DNA of 22,190 nt, taken from Nitrospirota bacterium. GTDB taxonomy: Bacteria; Nitrospirota_A; Leptospirillia; Leptospirillales; Leptospirillaceae. The notes below the pieces were generated by a model. It had not been told where the DNA came from. It worked only from the letters and a program-made list of their open reading frames with translations, and made no database searches. Position numbers and translations under genes: made by a program. Shown piece after piece: positions 15,438 to 22,190 of the stretch (positions are counted from its first letter, which is position 1; each line of letters begins with the position of its first letter). The stretch is from contig JAKCCY010000037.1 in assembly GCA_021838765.1 (NCBI GenBank), positions 1-22,190 of the forward strand. Reading direction: 5' to 3'.

Positions 15438-16676
15438 ATGGAGCGGAGCAGTCCCGCGGTTCTTCCACAGGAAATCACCCGGGAGATCGTCACCCTTCAC
15501 GCGCGCGTTCTCCTGCACATGCCGGTCATCCAACTGCTTTTCGTGGGATGCGTCGGAGGAATCGTCCTGCCATCAGTGCCTCTGAAGATTTTCCTGTTCT
15601 GGGGTTTTCTCACGGTGAGCATGGAATGCCTTCGTGCCGTCTTTGCCTGGTGGATCTTGCCAGGCGTAGACACCCTTGCGCCGAAGCGTCTCCATGCCGT
15701 ATTCATGGCCCTCGACGCGCTGGCCGGAGCCATGGTGGGACTTTCCGCAATCCTGTTTCTTCTTCACCTTCCCTTGTTCTCCCAGGTCCTGATCGAAATC
15801 ATTTTGTACGCTATCGCCGCGGCCGGCGTTTCCGTTGCCGTCTCCTCCAAATATATGCTGGGCGTCTACTCTTTCCTGGTATTGCTGGGGGCTTCGGCCC
15901 CCTGGGTGGTCCTTCACCCGGACAAGGGGTTGTCTGTCGCCGCCCTCACGCTCCTGTACTGGTTTTTCCTGATCGGGGTGGCTGTCGAGAGTGAGCGTCT
16001 ATTATATCGCTCGGTCAAGATCCGCCAGGAACGTGATCGGGTTCTTGCAATGGCGAGTCACGACCTGCGGCAGCCTCTCCATGCCCTCTCCCTCTATAGT
16101 GCCGTTCTGGCTTCCGATCCCTCGCAGCAGGCTCTTCGGGAAATCGGGAAAAATATCGACCATATTGTCCGAGACCTGGGAGGAATGCTGACCGACCTTC
16201 TCGACCTGTCGAAGCTTTCCTCCGGTGGATACCAGGTCCAAAAGGAACTCTTTTCCTTGGACAAAACCATCGCCGACGTCTGTGAGGAATTTGTCTCGGC
16301 AGCCGCTGCAAAGGGACTGGAGTTGCGACACACACTGAGACCGATCCGGATTGCCGGTGACAGTCAGGCGGTCGCGCGAATTGCCCGCAACCTGATCGAC
16401 AACGCGGTCAAGTTTACCGAACTGGGCAAAATCCATGTGACGACGCTTCTGTCTGAGGAAGGTGGGGCCATCCTTTCAGTAACGGATACGGGAAAGGGCA
16501 TCGCCGGGATCGACCAGGAACACATTTTCGAAGAGTTTTATCAGGCCGACAATCCCAACCGCGATCGCAGCAAGGGGGTGGGATTGGGACTGTCCATCGT
16601 AAGCCGCCTGGCAGGACTGATGGAGGTCCGGATCTCCGTCAAATCGGTTTTGGGTGAGGCTCCTGCTTTCAGGTAA
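15438..16676 (+). CDS. Membrane hybrid histidine kinase, cut by a frameshift
   Basis: The N-terminal half has about six hydrophobic helices (MPVIQLLFVGCVGGIVLPSV through LTLLYWFFLIGVAVESERLL). The HisKA domain has the phosphoacceptor in MASHDLRQPLHALSLYS, about residue 208. The ATPase domain has NLIDNAVKFTELG (N box), SVTDTGKGIAG (G1) and SKGVGLGLSIVSRLAGL (G2). After VKSVLGE the frame reads APAFR and stops at 16674. One base more would give GSCFQVTFPGPV, the normal end of the ATPase domain, and continue without a stop into a receiver domain (next entry). The parent was therefore a hybrid kinase. Kinase activity may survive, since only the last few residues of the domain are lost. The start is uncertain: ATG 15438 lacks a clear ribosome site, and GTG 15360 is also in frame. 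Confidence 0.85.
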   Translation: MERSSPAVLPQEITREIVTLHARVLLHMPVIQLLFVGCVGGIVLPSVPLKIFLFWGFLTVSMECLRAVFAWWILPGVDTLAPKRLHAVFMALDALAGAMVGLSAILFLLHLPLFSQVLIEIILYAIAAAGVSVAVSSKYMLGVYSFLVLLGASAPWVVLHPDKGLSVAALTLLYWFFLIGVAVESERLLYRSVKIRQERDRVLAMASHDLRQPLHALSLYSAVLASDPSQQALREIGKNIDHIVRDLGGMLTDLLDLSKLSSGGYQVQKELFSLDKTIADVCEEFVSAAAAKGLELRHTLRPIRIAGDSQAVARIARNLIDNAVKFTELGKIHVTTLLSEEGGAILSVTDTGKGIAGIDQEHIFEEFYQADNPNRDRSKGVGLGLSIVSRLAGLMEVRISVKSVLGEAPAFR

Positions 16677-17146
16677 CCTTTCCGGGTCCGGTCCTCTCCT
16701 CCGGACCTCTCCCCCCCGATTCGGGAGAGGTCGTTCAGAAGGAATTTCTTGACGGAGTCCGGGTCTTTCTTGTGGATGATGAATCGAACGTGCAACACAG
16801 CATGGGGTCCTTGCTGACGTTGTGGGGAGCGGAAATCAAGACCGCATCCTCCCCTCAAGAGACCGAAGACTTGCTGAAAATCCTTGGCCCTCCCGGTCTG
16901 CTGATTGCCGACCTGCGATTGGGAGAAGAGGAAAATGGGCTTGGGATGCTCCACCGTCTGCATGAATCCTTTGGACCATTTCCGGTTCTGATGATCACCG
17001 GAGAAACCTCCCCCCAAGCCTTGACCGTTGTCCGGAAGTCCGGATTGGACCTGTTGGAAAAACCGGTGTCGGCAGAGGGTCTGCAGTCGGCGATCGGGGG
17101 CATCATGGCACATAGCCCGATTGGTGAATCCTCCTCACAACACTGA
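16661..17146 (+). pseudogene. Receiver domain detached from the hybrid kinase
   Basis: This is the +2-frame continuation of the kinase after the lost base at 16656-16661. It reads SCFQVTFPGPV, a short linker, then a full receiver domain: VRVFLVDDESNVQHSMGSLL with the acidic pair, LLIADLRLGEEENGLGML with the phosphoacceptor Asp, LMITGETS with the switch Thr, and LDLLEKPVSAEGL with the Lys. The first ATG would be at 16802, and the GTG at 16772 starts inside the acidic pair, so no sensible independent start exists. It is therefore a lost C-terminus rather than a stand-alone regulator, unless the ribosome shifts frame or the base is a sequencing error. Confidence 0.8.
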
Positions 17147-17500
17147 CCCCCCCCCGAATGGAGGGATTGTGGTCGGCAGAAGAGAACGCTAATCTGATAG
17201 TTATATGGAGGATTTTTCGTACGCATTCGTTAAACCCTTGGACCGGCATCATCTCAGGGCGAGTTCTCGTCGTTTTCTCCGAAGAGTTAACGGGTTCGAC
17301 GAATGCTTACGATTTTTCTTTCCCAGCATCGCATCCATTGATTTTGTTTCTCTCGGACGATGGAGTCCTGGGAAGATAACTCCTGATGGCCCATTATCTT
17401 CAAAGAACGGTCCATTTGAGAGAGGAGGTGTTATAAAGAAGGCTGTGAAATAGTTTGTCCAAATGGCGGGGTGGCTGGCTTCTTTCTACAACCATTATTC
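17147..17500. other. Gap before the ISL3 element, former PEP-CTERM promoter region
   Basis: No gene is supported; the 82-codon frame from 17205 has no domain. The region holds an imperfect 20-base inverted repeat (listed separately). It would have been the upstream region of the PEP-CTERM gene before the ISL3 insertion. Confidence 0.5.
17218..17311. repeat. Imperfect 20-base inverted repeat
   Basis: The left arm is 17218-17237 (CGTACGCATTCGTTAAACCC). The right arm is 17292-17311, whose reverse complement matches at 17 of 20 positions. They are separated by 54 bases. No transposase is inside. It could be operator-like, a hairpin or the ends of a very small element. Confidence 0.5.
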
Positions 17501-17523
17501 GGGGAGGTTCGGAAATGAAAAGG
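17501..17523 (+). promoter_or_regulatory. Orphaned ribosome site and start codon of the PEP-CTERM gene
   Basis: GGGGAGG at 17501-17507 is followed seven bases later by ATGAAAAGG (17515-17523), and then the ISL3 element begins. The last eight bases are the target duplication. Joined to 18889 onward they read MKRFKIKMGFLAFF, a classic signal-peptide start. Confidence 0.75.
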
Positions 17524-18880
17524 GGCTCTTCAGCTAAATCCGTGGGTGCCTGGCGGATCCGGTAAGTTGCCAAGTGTATGGTAAAGAGCGATTTTCAAGG
17601 AATCCGTGGAGCGAAAACCGAACGCTTTTCTCATAGTCAGTTTCGCCTTGAGATTCAGGCCCTCTACGGCTCCGCTGGAAAGGGTGCCTTTGGCCGCAAA
17701 CCAGTTCATGATCAGGGGCTTGTGGTTTTGGAGCATCCTGGCCACTTTTTTCATGGGCTCAAGTTTTGTGCGCATGGTGCGTTTGCACCAGCTGTCCAGG
17801 AACCGTCCCGCGACCGAGGCGTGCTCGAATTCCCAGAACCTCTGGAAGTCTTCCCTCAGGAGATAGGCCTTGACCGACTGGATGTTGAGCTTCAGGAGAT
17901 CCGCAAGACGGGCGGTCTGAGTCTCGGTCAGGTTTTCTGGCCGTTTCAGAAGGGCCCACCGGGCTTTCTCAAGAACGCTCTGTCCAAGGGCCTTGAAGGC
18001 TTTGTGCTCTTCCCGCCGGATCTGGTCGATCGCTTCGCCGAACTTCTTCATGATGTGAAAGCGGTCGAGGATGTTCAGGGCCTCTGGAGCGCACTGCCGG
18101 ATCGCGTCAAGGAAAGGCGCCCACATGTCGGTACAGATGTATTCGAGGCGGGCGCACCGTTCTTGGCTGAACTCCTTGAAGAACGTCAGAAGGGTGTCGG
18201 TTTTCCGGTCGGTCCCGCACCAGAGAAGGCGCCGAACCCCTGCATTCAGCTGGTAGACCAGCGTGAGGTATTTGTGGCCCTTGAAGACGGCAATCTCGTC
18301 GATTCCGATCTGGGTGATGCCCTCCAGAGAGCGGTGCTTCAGGCCGTAGTCCACCATGTAGGAGACGGCCCGATACACACTGTCCCAACTTGTCCGGAAC
18401 ACCCGGGCCGTTTCGCTCCAGGACAGTCTCCGGGCCCAGCGTCCCAGAAAGAGCTTGTAGTCGTTGGTCAGCTGTTCTTTTCCCGATCCCCAGGGGAGAG
18501 CTTCGACATGGATCCCGTGGAGAGGACAGTTCACACGGCGAGGCGCATAGAGGAAGAAGACCTTGAAGTCGAACAGGGGCAGATACTGGAAGGTCCGGGC
18601 CGTCTGGAGGTCATACCCGGGGCCTTTCCTGCCGCATTCCCGACAGACCGGCCTTCCTCCTTTTCTGGGAGTGATCTCGACAATCACAACATCCTCTCCT
18701 TCACGCTTCCCGAAAAAGACATTTCCAAGGACAAAGGACTTGAAACGGACGAGCCGATTCAGTACAGTCTTCACAAGCATTGCTCTTCCTCCAAATGGTT
18801 GATCGTTCTTGCAAAAACAATCATACCAAATGAAAAGGGCAATGCCTTACTTTTTTACCCACAGATTCTGCGGACGAGGC
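17524..18880 (-). mobile_element. Complete ISL3-family insertion sequence
   Basis: The element is 1357 bases. The left inverted repeat at 17524-17547 starts GGCTCTTCAGC, typical of ISL3. The right repeat at 18857-18880, reverse-complemented, matches it at 18 of 24 positions, including GTGGGT. It is flanked by the perfect 8-base direct repeat TGAAAAGG at 17516-17523 and 18881-18888; eight bases is the usual ISL3 duplication. It has one gene, with its stop inside the left repeat as is usual in the family. The insertion splits the PEP-CTERM gene after codon 3. Confidence 0.93.
17530..18780 (-). CDS. ISL3-family transposase
   Basis: This 416-residue DDE transposase has an N-terminal zinc-finger-like region with VCRECGRKGPGYD and CPLHGIHVEALPW. 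It is followed by the ISL3 DDE domain: IGIDEIAVFKGHKYLTLVYQ (first Asp), YICTDMWAPFLDAIRQCAPE (second Asp), ILDRFHIMKKFGEAIDQIRR and TLSSGAVEGLNLKAKLTMRK (the Glu in VEGLN). The C-terminus PPGTHGFS ends within the left inverted repeat, as in relatives. GGAGGA lies seven bases before the ATG. Length and motifs are full, so it looks active. The opposite strand is open for a long way, but that is a shadow. Confidence 0.95.
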   Translation of the reverse strand: MLVKTVLNRLVRFKSFVLGNVFFGKREGEDVVIVEITPRKGGRPVCRECGRKGPGYDLQTARTFQYLPLFDFKVFFLYAPRRVNCPLHGIHVEALPWGSGKEQLTNDYKLFLGRWARRLSWSETARVFRTSWDSVYRAVSYMVDYGLKHRSLEGITQIGIDEIAVFKGHKYLTLVYQLNAGVRRLLWCGTDRKTDTLLTFFKEFSQERCARLEYICTDMWAPFLDAIRQCAPEALNILDRFHIMKKFGEAIDQIRREEHKAFKALGQSVLEKARWALLKRPENLTETQTARLADLLKLNIQSVKAYLLREDFQRFWEFEHASVAGRFLDSWCKRTMRTKLEPMKKVARMLQNHKPLIMNWFAAKGTLSSGAVEGLNLKAKLTMRKAFGFRSTDSLKIALYHTLGNLPDPPGTHGFS

Positions 18881-18900
18881 TGAAAAGGTTTAAGATCAAA

Positions 18901-19644
18901 ATGGGGTTTTTGGCTTTTTTCTTGGGAATTGGATGGATTGTGGCGGCTCAGCCTGCTTTCGCGACAACAACTTCCCCCCTTTACGGAGTAGACCTAAGTG
19001 CATCGGCTGGAGGTACCATTCCTTTATATAATTCTTACGGACCCAATGAGACCTCGGGGAGCATACCGAGTTCGCTGGCACCGGGATGGACCGGAAGCGT
19101 CAACATCCTGACTGGACAAATTTCTGCGGGTACCACTAACGGTAATAGTGAGTTGCTTTATTCTCTTGATAAGACATATGTCGAAGGTTGGAACACAGTG
19201 ACCTTTCACGGCCCCACTGGTTCTTCCATTGATCCGACCTTTGAAATGACAGGAAATTTTTCTTCGACTTCGAGATCATTTGGATTATCTCGTTCTTCCG
19301 GGACCGGAGCAGTTTGTCTGGGACTTTCAATCGGAGGATGCAACGCGAATACCAAATTCGGTACGTCCCAACCAAATTTTTCGGTGGATCTTCCACTTTC
19401 CAATATTACCAATAACGATTCGGTCTTGTTGAGTTACAGTTTGACGACAACCGCTCCTTCCTTTGGAACCTCTGCCGTTTTTGACCCAATCGTCGGATTC
19501 ATTCTTCCTACCGGTTGGAGTGTCACGGGTGCGGCAGGAGGAATAGCCGCGACCCCTGAACCCTCTTCGATTGCCTTGTTTGGCACTGGGATTCTTCTGA
19601 TGAGTTTTCTAACACTCCGGGGTCGATCGGTCCTGAGGGCATAG
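18901..19644 (+). CDS. PEP-CTERM surface protein, separated from its start by ISL3
   Basis: The C-terminus has the PEP-CTERM sorting signal: TPEPSSIALFGTG, a hydrophobic helix and a basic end (RGRSVLRA). Such proteins are exported by Sec, cut and possibly anchored by an exosortase, and often relate to the outer surface or biofilm matrix. The N-terminus GFLAFFLGIGWIVAAQPAFA is a signal-peptide core with a likely cut after AFA. The mature part is rich in Ser, Thr and Gly, with two Cys in GAVCLGLSIGGCNA; the rest has no known domain. The ATG at 18901 is the only in-frame ATG left and lacks the basic MKRFKIK that the uninterrupted gene would have had. In the present sequence the old ATG reads CTG (18880-18882). 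Expression would now need a promoter near the ISL3 end. No exosortase gene is in the window. Confidence 0.82.
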   Translation: MGFLAFFLGIGWIVAAQPAFATTTSPLYGVDLSASAGGTIPLYNSYGPNETSGSIPSSLAPGWTGSVNILTGQISAGTTNGNSELLYSLDKTYVEGWNTVTFHGPTGSSIDPTFEMTGNFSSTSRSFGLSRSSGTGAVCLGLSIGGCNANTKFGTSQPNFSVDLPLSNITNNDSVLLSYSLTTTAPSFGTSAVFDPIVGFILPTGWSVTGAAGGIAATPEPSSIALFGTGILLMSFLTLRGRSVLRA

Positions 19645-19889
19645 AAGATCCCTGAAAACAGTACTGATCAGCGATTCAACGCACATTCCGCAACTCGAAA
19701 TATTGAGCCTGGGATTTTTTGGGGGAAGGATTTTTCGAAGCGGATCTGAAGACACACCTCTCGCCTTCGTGCCGTTCTTCCGTTTTTCGACGGGGTTCGG
19801 CACGCTCAACTGGCCCGGGAGAAGCGCCTTCGACCCAGGATGTCTCTCTCACAGGGAGGTCGAGAGACGGACGGGTCGGGTGTCTGGAG
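19645..19889. other. Intergenic, probable IS debris
   Basis: I see no supported gene here. Overlapping open frames on the plus strand (from 19703 and 19719) are low-complexity Arg/Gly/Pro-rich shadows of the remnant to the right. Confidence 0.4.
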
Positions 19890-20390
19890 TCAGGTCAGGG
19901 GATCGCTTTTTCCCCCTTTGGTTTGAGGGGTTCCCCCGGCCCTTGGGGGCGGGGGGCGCCTGGGATCGGACGTTCTTTCGTTCCGGCCGGGGAGCAAGCG
20001 ATCCTCCTCGGGTTTGATCTCTCGTCTGGCAGACCGAACGTGGGGCACGACATAGACGGATGGATCGACGCCGGTCCATCGGAGGATCTGCTGGAAGCCG
20101 TTTTTGCAGTCGGACGGGATCTGGATCCGACGGGGACCGTCTTCAATGCGGACGATCATGGCATGGGAGAGGTGCTGGAGAGCCTCCCGGCTCGTAGGAT
20201 GCGTCATCAGACCCCGGGGAGGACGGTCGAAGGGTTCCCTGGCCTGTCTCATCTTGTACTGGAGGTCCATGTAGACGAGAGCGGCCAAGAGGAGGACATG
20301 GCCCAGAGCGTCGAGCCGCTCCTCTTTTTTGGGGAAATTTCGAGTCAACAAAAAGAACGTTCCAGGAAATAAAGGGGCTTGTCTACCCCA
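19890..20390 (-). pseudogene. C-terminal remnant of an IS1634-like transposase
   Basis: The minus strand reads PKKEERLDALGHVLLLAALV, then YMDLQYKMRQAREPFDRPPR, PTSREALQHLSHAMIVRI, and then RRIQIPSDCKNGFQQILRWT with GVDPSVYV. This order (a glutamate-rich start, hydrophobic helix, QMRQA-like arginine helix, PTxRxxLxxL, and a final QxxILxxxGxxPxxY) is what I recall for the C-terminus of IS1634/IS4-related transposases. The catalytic domain upstream is missing. The sequence after the Val-rich end (below about 20060) is Pro/Arg-rich and probably noncoding. I could not find inverted repeats. Confidence 0.55.
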
Positions 20391-20454
20391 TTTGTTTAAC
20401 GGTATTTAGATTTGTGTCGTTGTGGAGTTAAGCACAATTTAAAAGCCCTAACCT

Positions 20455-22190
20455 TCAGGATTGCTCTCCCTTATCAGGACTGCCAAAGTCATTTTTCCGT
20501 GTCCAGGACCCGAAAGGCGTCCATGATGCAATCCAATCCGGAATCGCCTCCCCCAACATCGGCCGGGCAATGGCGTATCCCTGAGCCCATTCGCACCCCA
20601 TCCCGATCAGGGTCCGACCGTCTTCTTCATCTTGGACCCCTTCCGCTATCACCTCGATCTGCATCATCTGGCAGACGGAGACGAGGCTCGACACAATAGC
20701 CCGGACCTTCGGGCATTCCCTAATTTTTCCCACAAATCCCTGATCGATCTTGATTCCCCCCACCGAGAGATTCTGGAGAGAAATCAGGGAGGCCTGCCCC
20801 GTTCCGAAATCGTCGAGGATGACACGAATCCCGAGGTCGAAGCATTTTTCGATGGCCTTCTGGAGCTGAGACAGACCCCTCAAAGCCTCGGTTTCCGTGA
20901 CTTCAAGGGTCATGGGACAGGATCCCCCATGGCGGGCGATCACGAATCTGAGGTCGTCCTGGAAGGATCGGGACAGGAAATACCGCGCCCCGATGTTGAC
21001 ACTGACCCGAAGGTCGAGTCCCCTCTGCTTCCACCGGTTCTGTTGGGCAAGGGACTCTTCCAGCACGAATCGGCCAAGCGAAGCGATCAGGTCGCTTTTT
21101 TCCGCCACGACGATGAAAGCCTCCGGCAACAGAAAGCCCCGATCCGGATGGTTCCATCGAACCAGAGACTCGACTCCGACCACTTGGCCGGTCGTCATGT
21201 TGACCTGAGGTTGATAATGAAGAAAAAATTCCCCGTTCGGCAGGGCCCGTTCGAGTTCGGTTCGAATGCGATGCGACTCGATGAGTTGTTCTTCCATTTC
21301 CTGCTGGAAAAGAGCCCAGCCGTTGCGGCCGCGATCTTTCACGCGGTAAAGGGCCAGGTCGGCATGAGCGATCAGGGTGGTGGCATCTCCCTGATCCGGA
21401 GGGCAGATCGTGAGTCCCAGACTCCCGGAAATGCGGACCGTGGCTCCGTCCGCATTTTTCACATCGAAGGGATCGAGAAGCGATTCCACGATTTTCGTGA
21501 AAAACTCCTGGGGATCCGCTCCCTTGTCCAGGTTCGTCAGAAGAAGCCCGAACTCGTCCCCGCCCAGACGGGACAAGATATCGGTTTTTCTCAGAAGCCG
21601 TCTCAGGCGGTTGGAAACCTGGATCAAAAGCTCGTCCCCCTTTTGATGGCCCAGACGGTCATTCACCTCTTTAAAGCCGTCGAGGTCGAGAATTCCGACC
21701 GCGAACCTCTCCCGGGTCCTTCCGGCCCGGACGAGAGTCTGTTCGATTCGCTCCTTGAACACGCGGCGGTTGGGCAGATCCGTGAGAGCGTCGTGGGAGG
21801 CCAGATGTTCAATCCGGTCTTCGTTGATCTTTCGCTCCGTAATGTTGGAAAAGATCCCGAGATAGTTCGTGACCGGACCGTCCTTTTCGAGCAAGCTCAT
21901 CGAGAGCCGCTCGCAGTAGACCTCCCCCGACTTTTTCCGGTTCCAGAGCTCTCCTTCCCAATGCCCCTTCCGGGTGATCTTCGTCCACATCCCGTCGTAA
22001 AAATCCTGGTCCTGCCTCCCGCTGTTGAGGATGGAGAGTTCCTTTCCAAGAATCTCTTTCCGCAAATACCCCGTGATCCGCGTGAAGGACGGGTTCACAT
22101 CGATGATGGTGTGCTTCTCATCAATGATTACGATTCCTTCGGAGGCATTCTCGAAAAGACGGAGATATCTCTCCCGGATCTTTTCGTCTT
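20455..22190 (-). CDS. PAS-GGDEF-EAL cyclic-di-GMP protein, 5' end beyond the window
   Basis: The frame stays open from the right edge; about 30 residues (EKIRERYLRLFENASEGIVI, then a PAS start) precede the GTG at 22098, so that GTG is not the start. The order is PAS with its following C-terminal motif (YLGIFSNITERKINEDRIEH), GGDEF (DALTDLPNRRVF through LSRLGGDEFGLL) and EAL. The GGDEF motif is intact and has an RKTD I-site five residues before it, so it can be a cyclase. The EAL motif reads ESLVRW. The other phosphodiesterase residues are present: Asn in SVNIGARYF, Glu in LEVTETEAL, DDFGTGQASL, Lys in IKIDQGFV, Glu in EGVQDEE and Gln in WAQGYAIARP. It is likely bifunctional or PAS-switched. 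It is the second c-di-GMP gene in the window. Confidence 0.9.
   Translation of the reverse strand, partial: DEKIRERYLRLFENASEGIVIIDEKHTIIDVNPSFTRITGYLRKEILGKELSILNSGRQDQDFYDGMWTKITRKGHWEGELWNRKKSGEVYCERLSMSLLEKDGPVTNYLGIFSNITERKINEDRIEHLASHDALTDLPNRRVFKERIEQTLVRAGRTRERFAVGILDLDGFKEVNDRLGHQKGDELLIQVSNRLRRLLRKTDILSRLGGDEFGLLLTNLDKGADPQEFFTKIVESLLDPFDVKNADGATVRISGSLGLTICPPDQGDATTLIAHADLALYRVKDRGRNGWALFQQEMEEQLIESHRIRTELERALPNGEFFLHYQPQVNMTTGQVVGVESLVRWNHPDRGFLLPEAFIVVAEKSDLIASLGRFVLEESLAQQNRWKQRGLDLRVSVNIGARYFLSRSFQDDLRFVIARHGGSCPMTLEVTETEALRGLSQLQKAIEKCFDLGIRVILDDFGTGQASLISLQNLSVGGIKIDQGFVGKIRECPKVRAIVSSLVSVCQMMQIEVIAEGVQDEEDGRTLIGMGCEWAQGYAIARPMLGEAIPDWIASWTPFGSWTRKNDFGSPDKGEQS

Noticed and set aside
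17464..17482. Sigma-54-like promoter (TGGC and TGGC blocks) before the old PEP-CTERM start
   Set aside because: The spacing between the GG and GC elements is one base too long, and sigma-54 promoters rarely tolerate that.
17513..18839. AAATGAAAAGGG repeated at 17513 and 18828 as a longer target duplication
   Set aside because: The copy at 18828 lies inside the element. The correct right end at 18880 gives a matching inverted repeat and a perfect 8-base TGAAAAGG pair.
17578..18880. A plus-strand frame open from 17578 through into the PEP-CTERM gene
   Set aside because: Up to 18880 it is antisense to the ISL3 transposase. Only the part after the target duplication is real.
1..22190. CRISPR arrays or a full Druantia defence locus
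   Set aside because: There are no evenly spaced repeats with spacers and no large helicase (DruE-like) gene. The DruA-like domains occur only in IS elements.

Overview
The window looks like a piece of a Gram-negative environmental bacterial chromosome, moderately GC-rich, with a few plain housekeeping genes set among many mobile elements and their wreckage. The gene mix is c-di-GMP enzymes, a PEP-CTERM surface protein, an MHS-type transporter, EttA, and IS elements that carry a DruA-like domain. It made me think of an acidophilic iron oxidiser such as Leptospirillum, but nothing here proves that and it is an impression only.

Layout. 1-2543: the tail of an unrecognised gene, then an IS4-type element (about 116-2543) whose single protein fuses a DruA-like (DUF4338) domain to a Tn5-like DDE transposase. 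2544-3760 (minus): 3-methyladenine DNA glycosylase followed by two small genes, the last cut by that IS. 4181-5431 (minus): CHASE3-GGDEF diguanylate cyclase. 5592-6191 (minus): a doubtful hypothetical gene. 6693-6827: a truncated PIN-toxin start. 6963-8234: MHS/MFS transporter. 8743-10410: EttA ABC-F protein.

10616-14071 is an integration hot spot. A decayed tyrosine integrase on the minus strand and an intact one on the plus strand diverge from a 50-nt fragment of a tRNA-Gly(GCC) gene (its 3' end), which is a typical island attachment site. Three GGCGTGAT repeats lie between the tRNA fragment and the intact integrase. Downstream of that integrase is a 34-bp inverted scrap of an integrase gene. 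A second, diverged DruA-transposase element abuts it. This copy keeps both inverted repeats but has lost about 1 kb of the transposase and has a frameshift.

14744-17146 encodes a NarL-type response regulator and a membrane hybrid histidine kinase whose C-terminal receiver domain is cut off by a one-base frameshift. 17524-18880 is a complete ISL3-family element with a perfect 8-bp target duplication. Removing it on paper restores a ribosome site, ATG and signal-peptide start for the PEP-CTERM gene that follows (18901-19644), so the insertion cut that gene from its own start. A remnant of an IS1634-like transposase lies at 19890-20390. The window ends inside a PAS-GGDEF-EAL gene on the minus strand.

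The most interesting items are the DruA-transposase fusion seen in two states of decay, the IS insertion at the PEP-CTERM start codon, and the tRNA-Gly/double-integrase junction.
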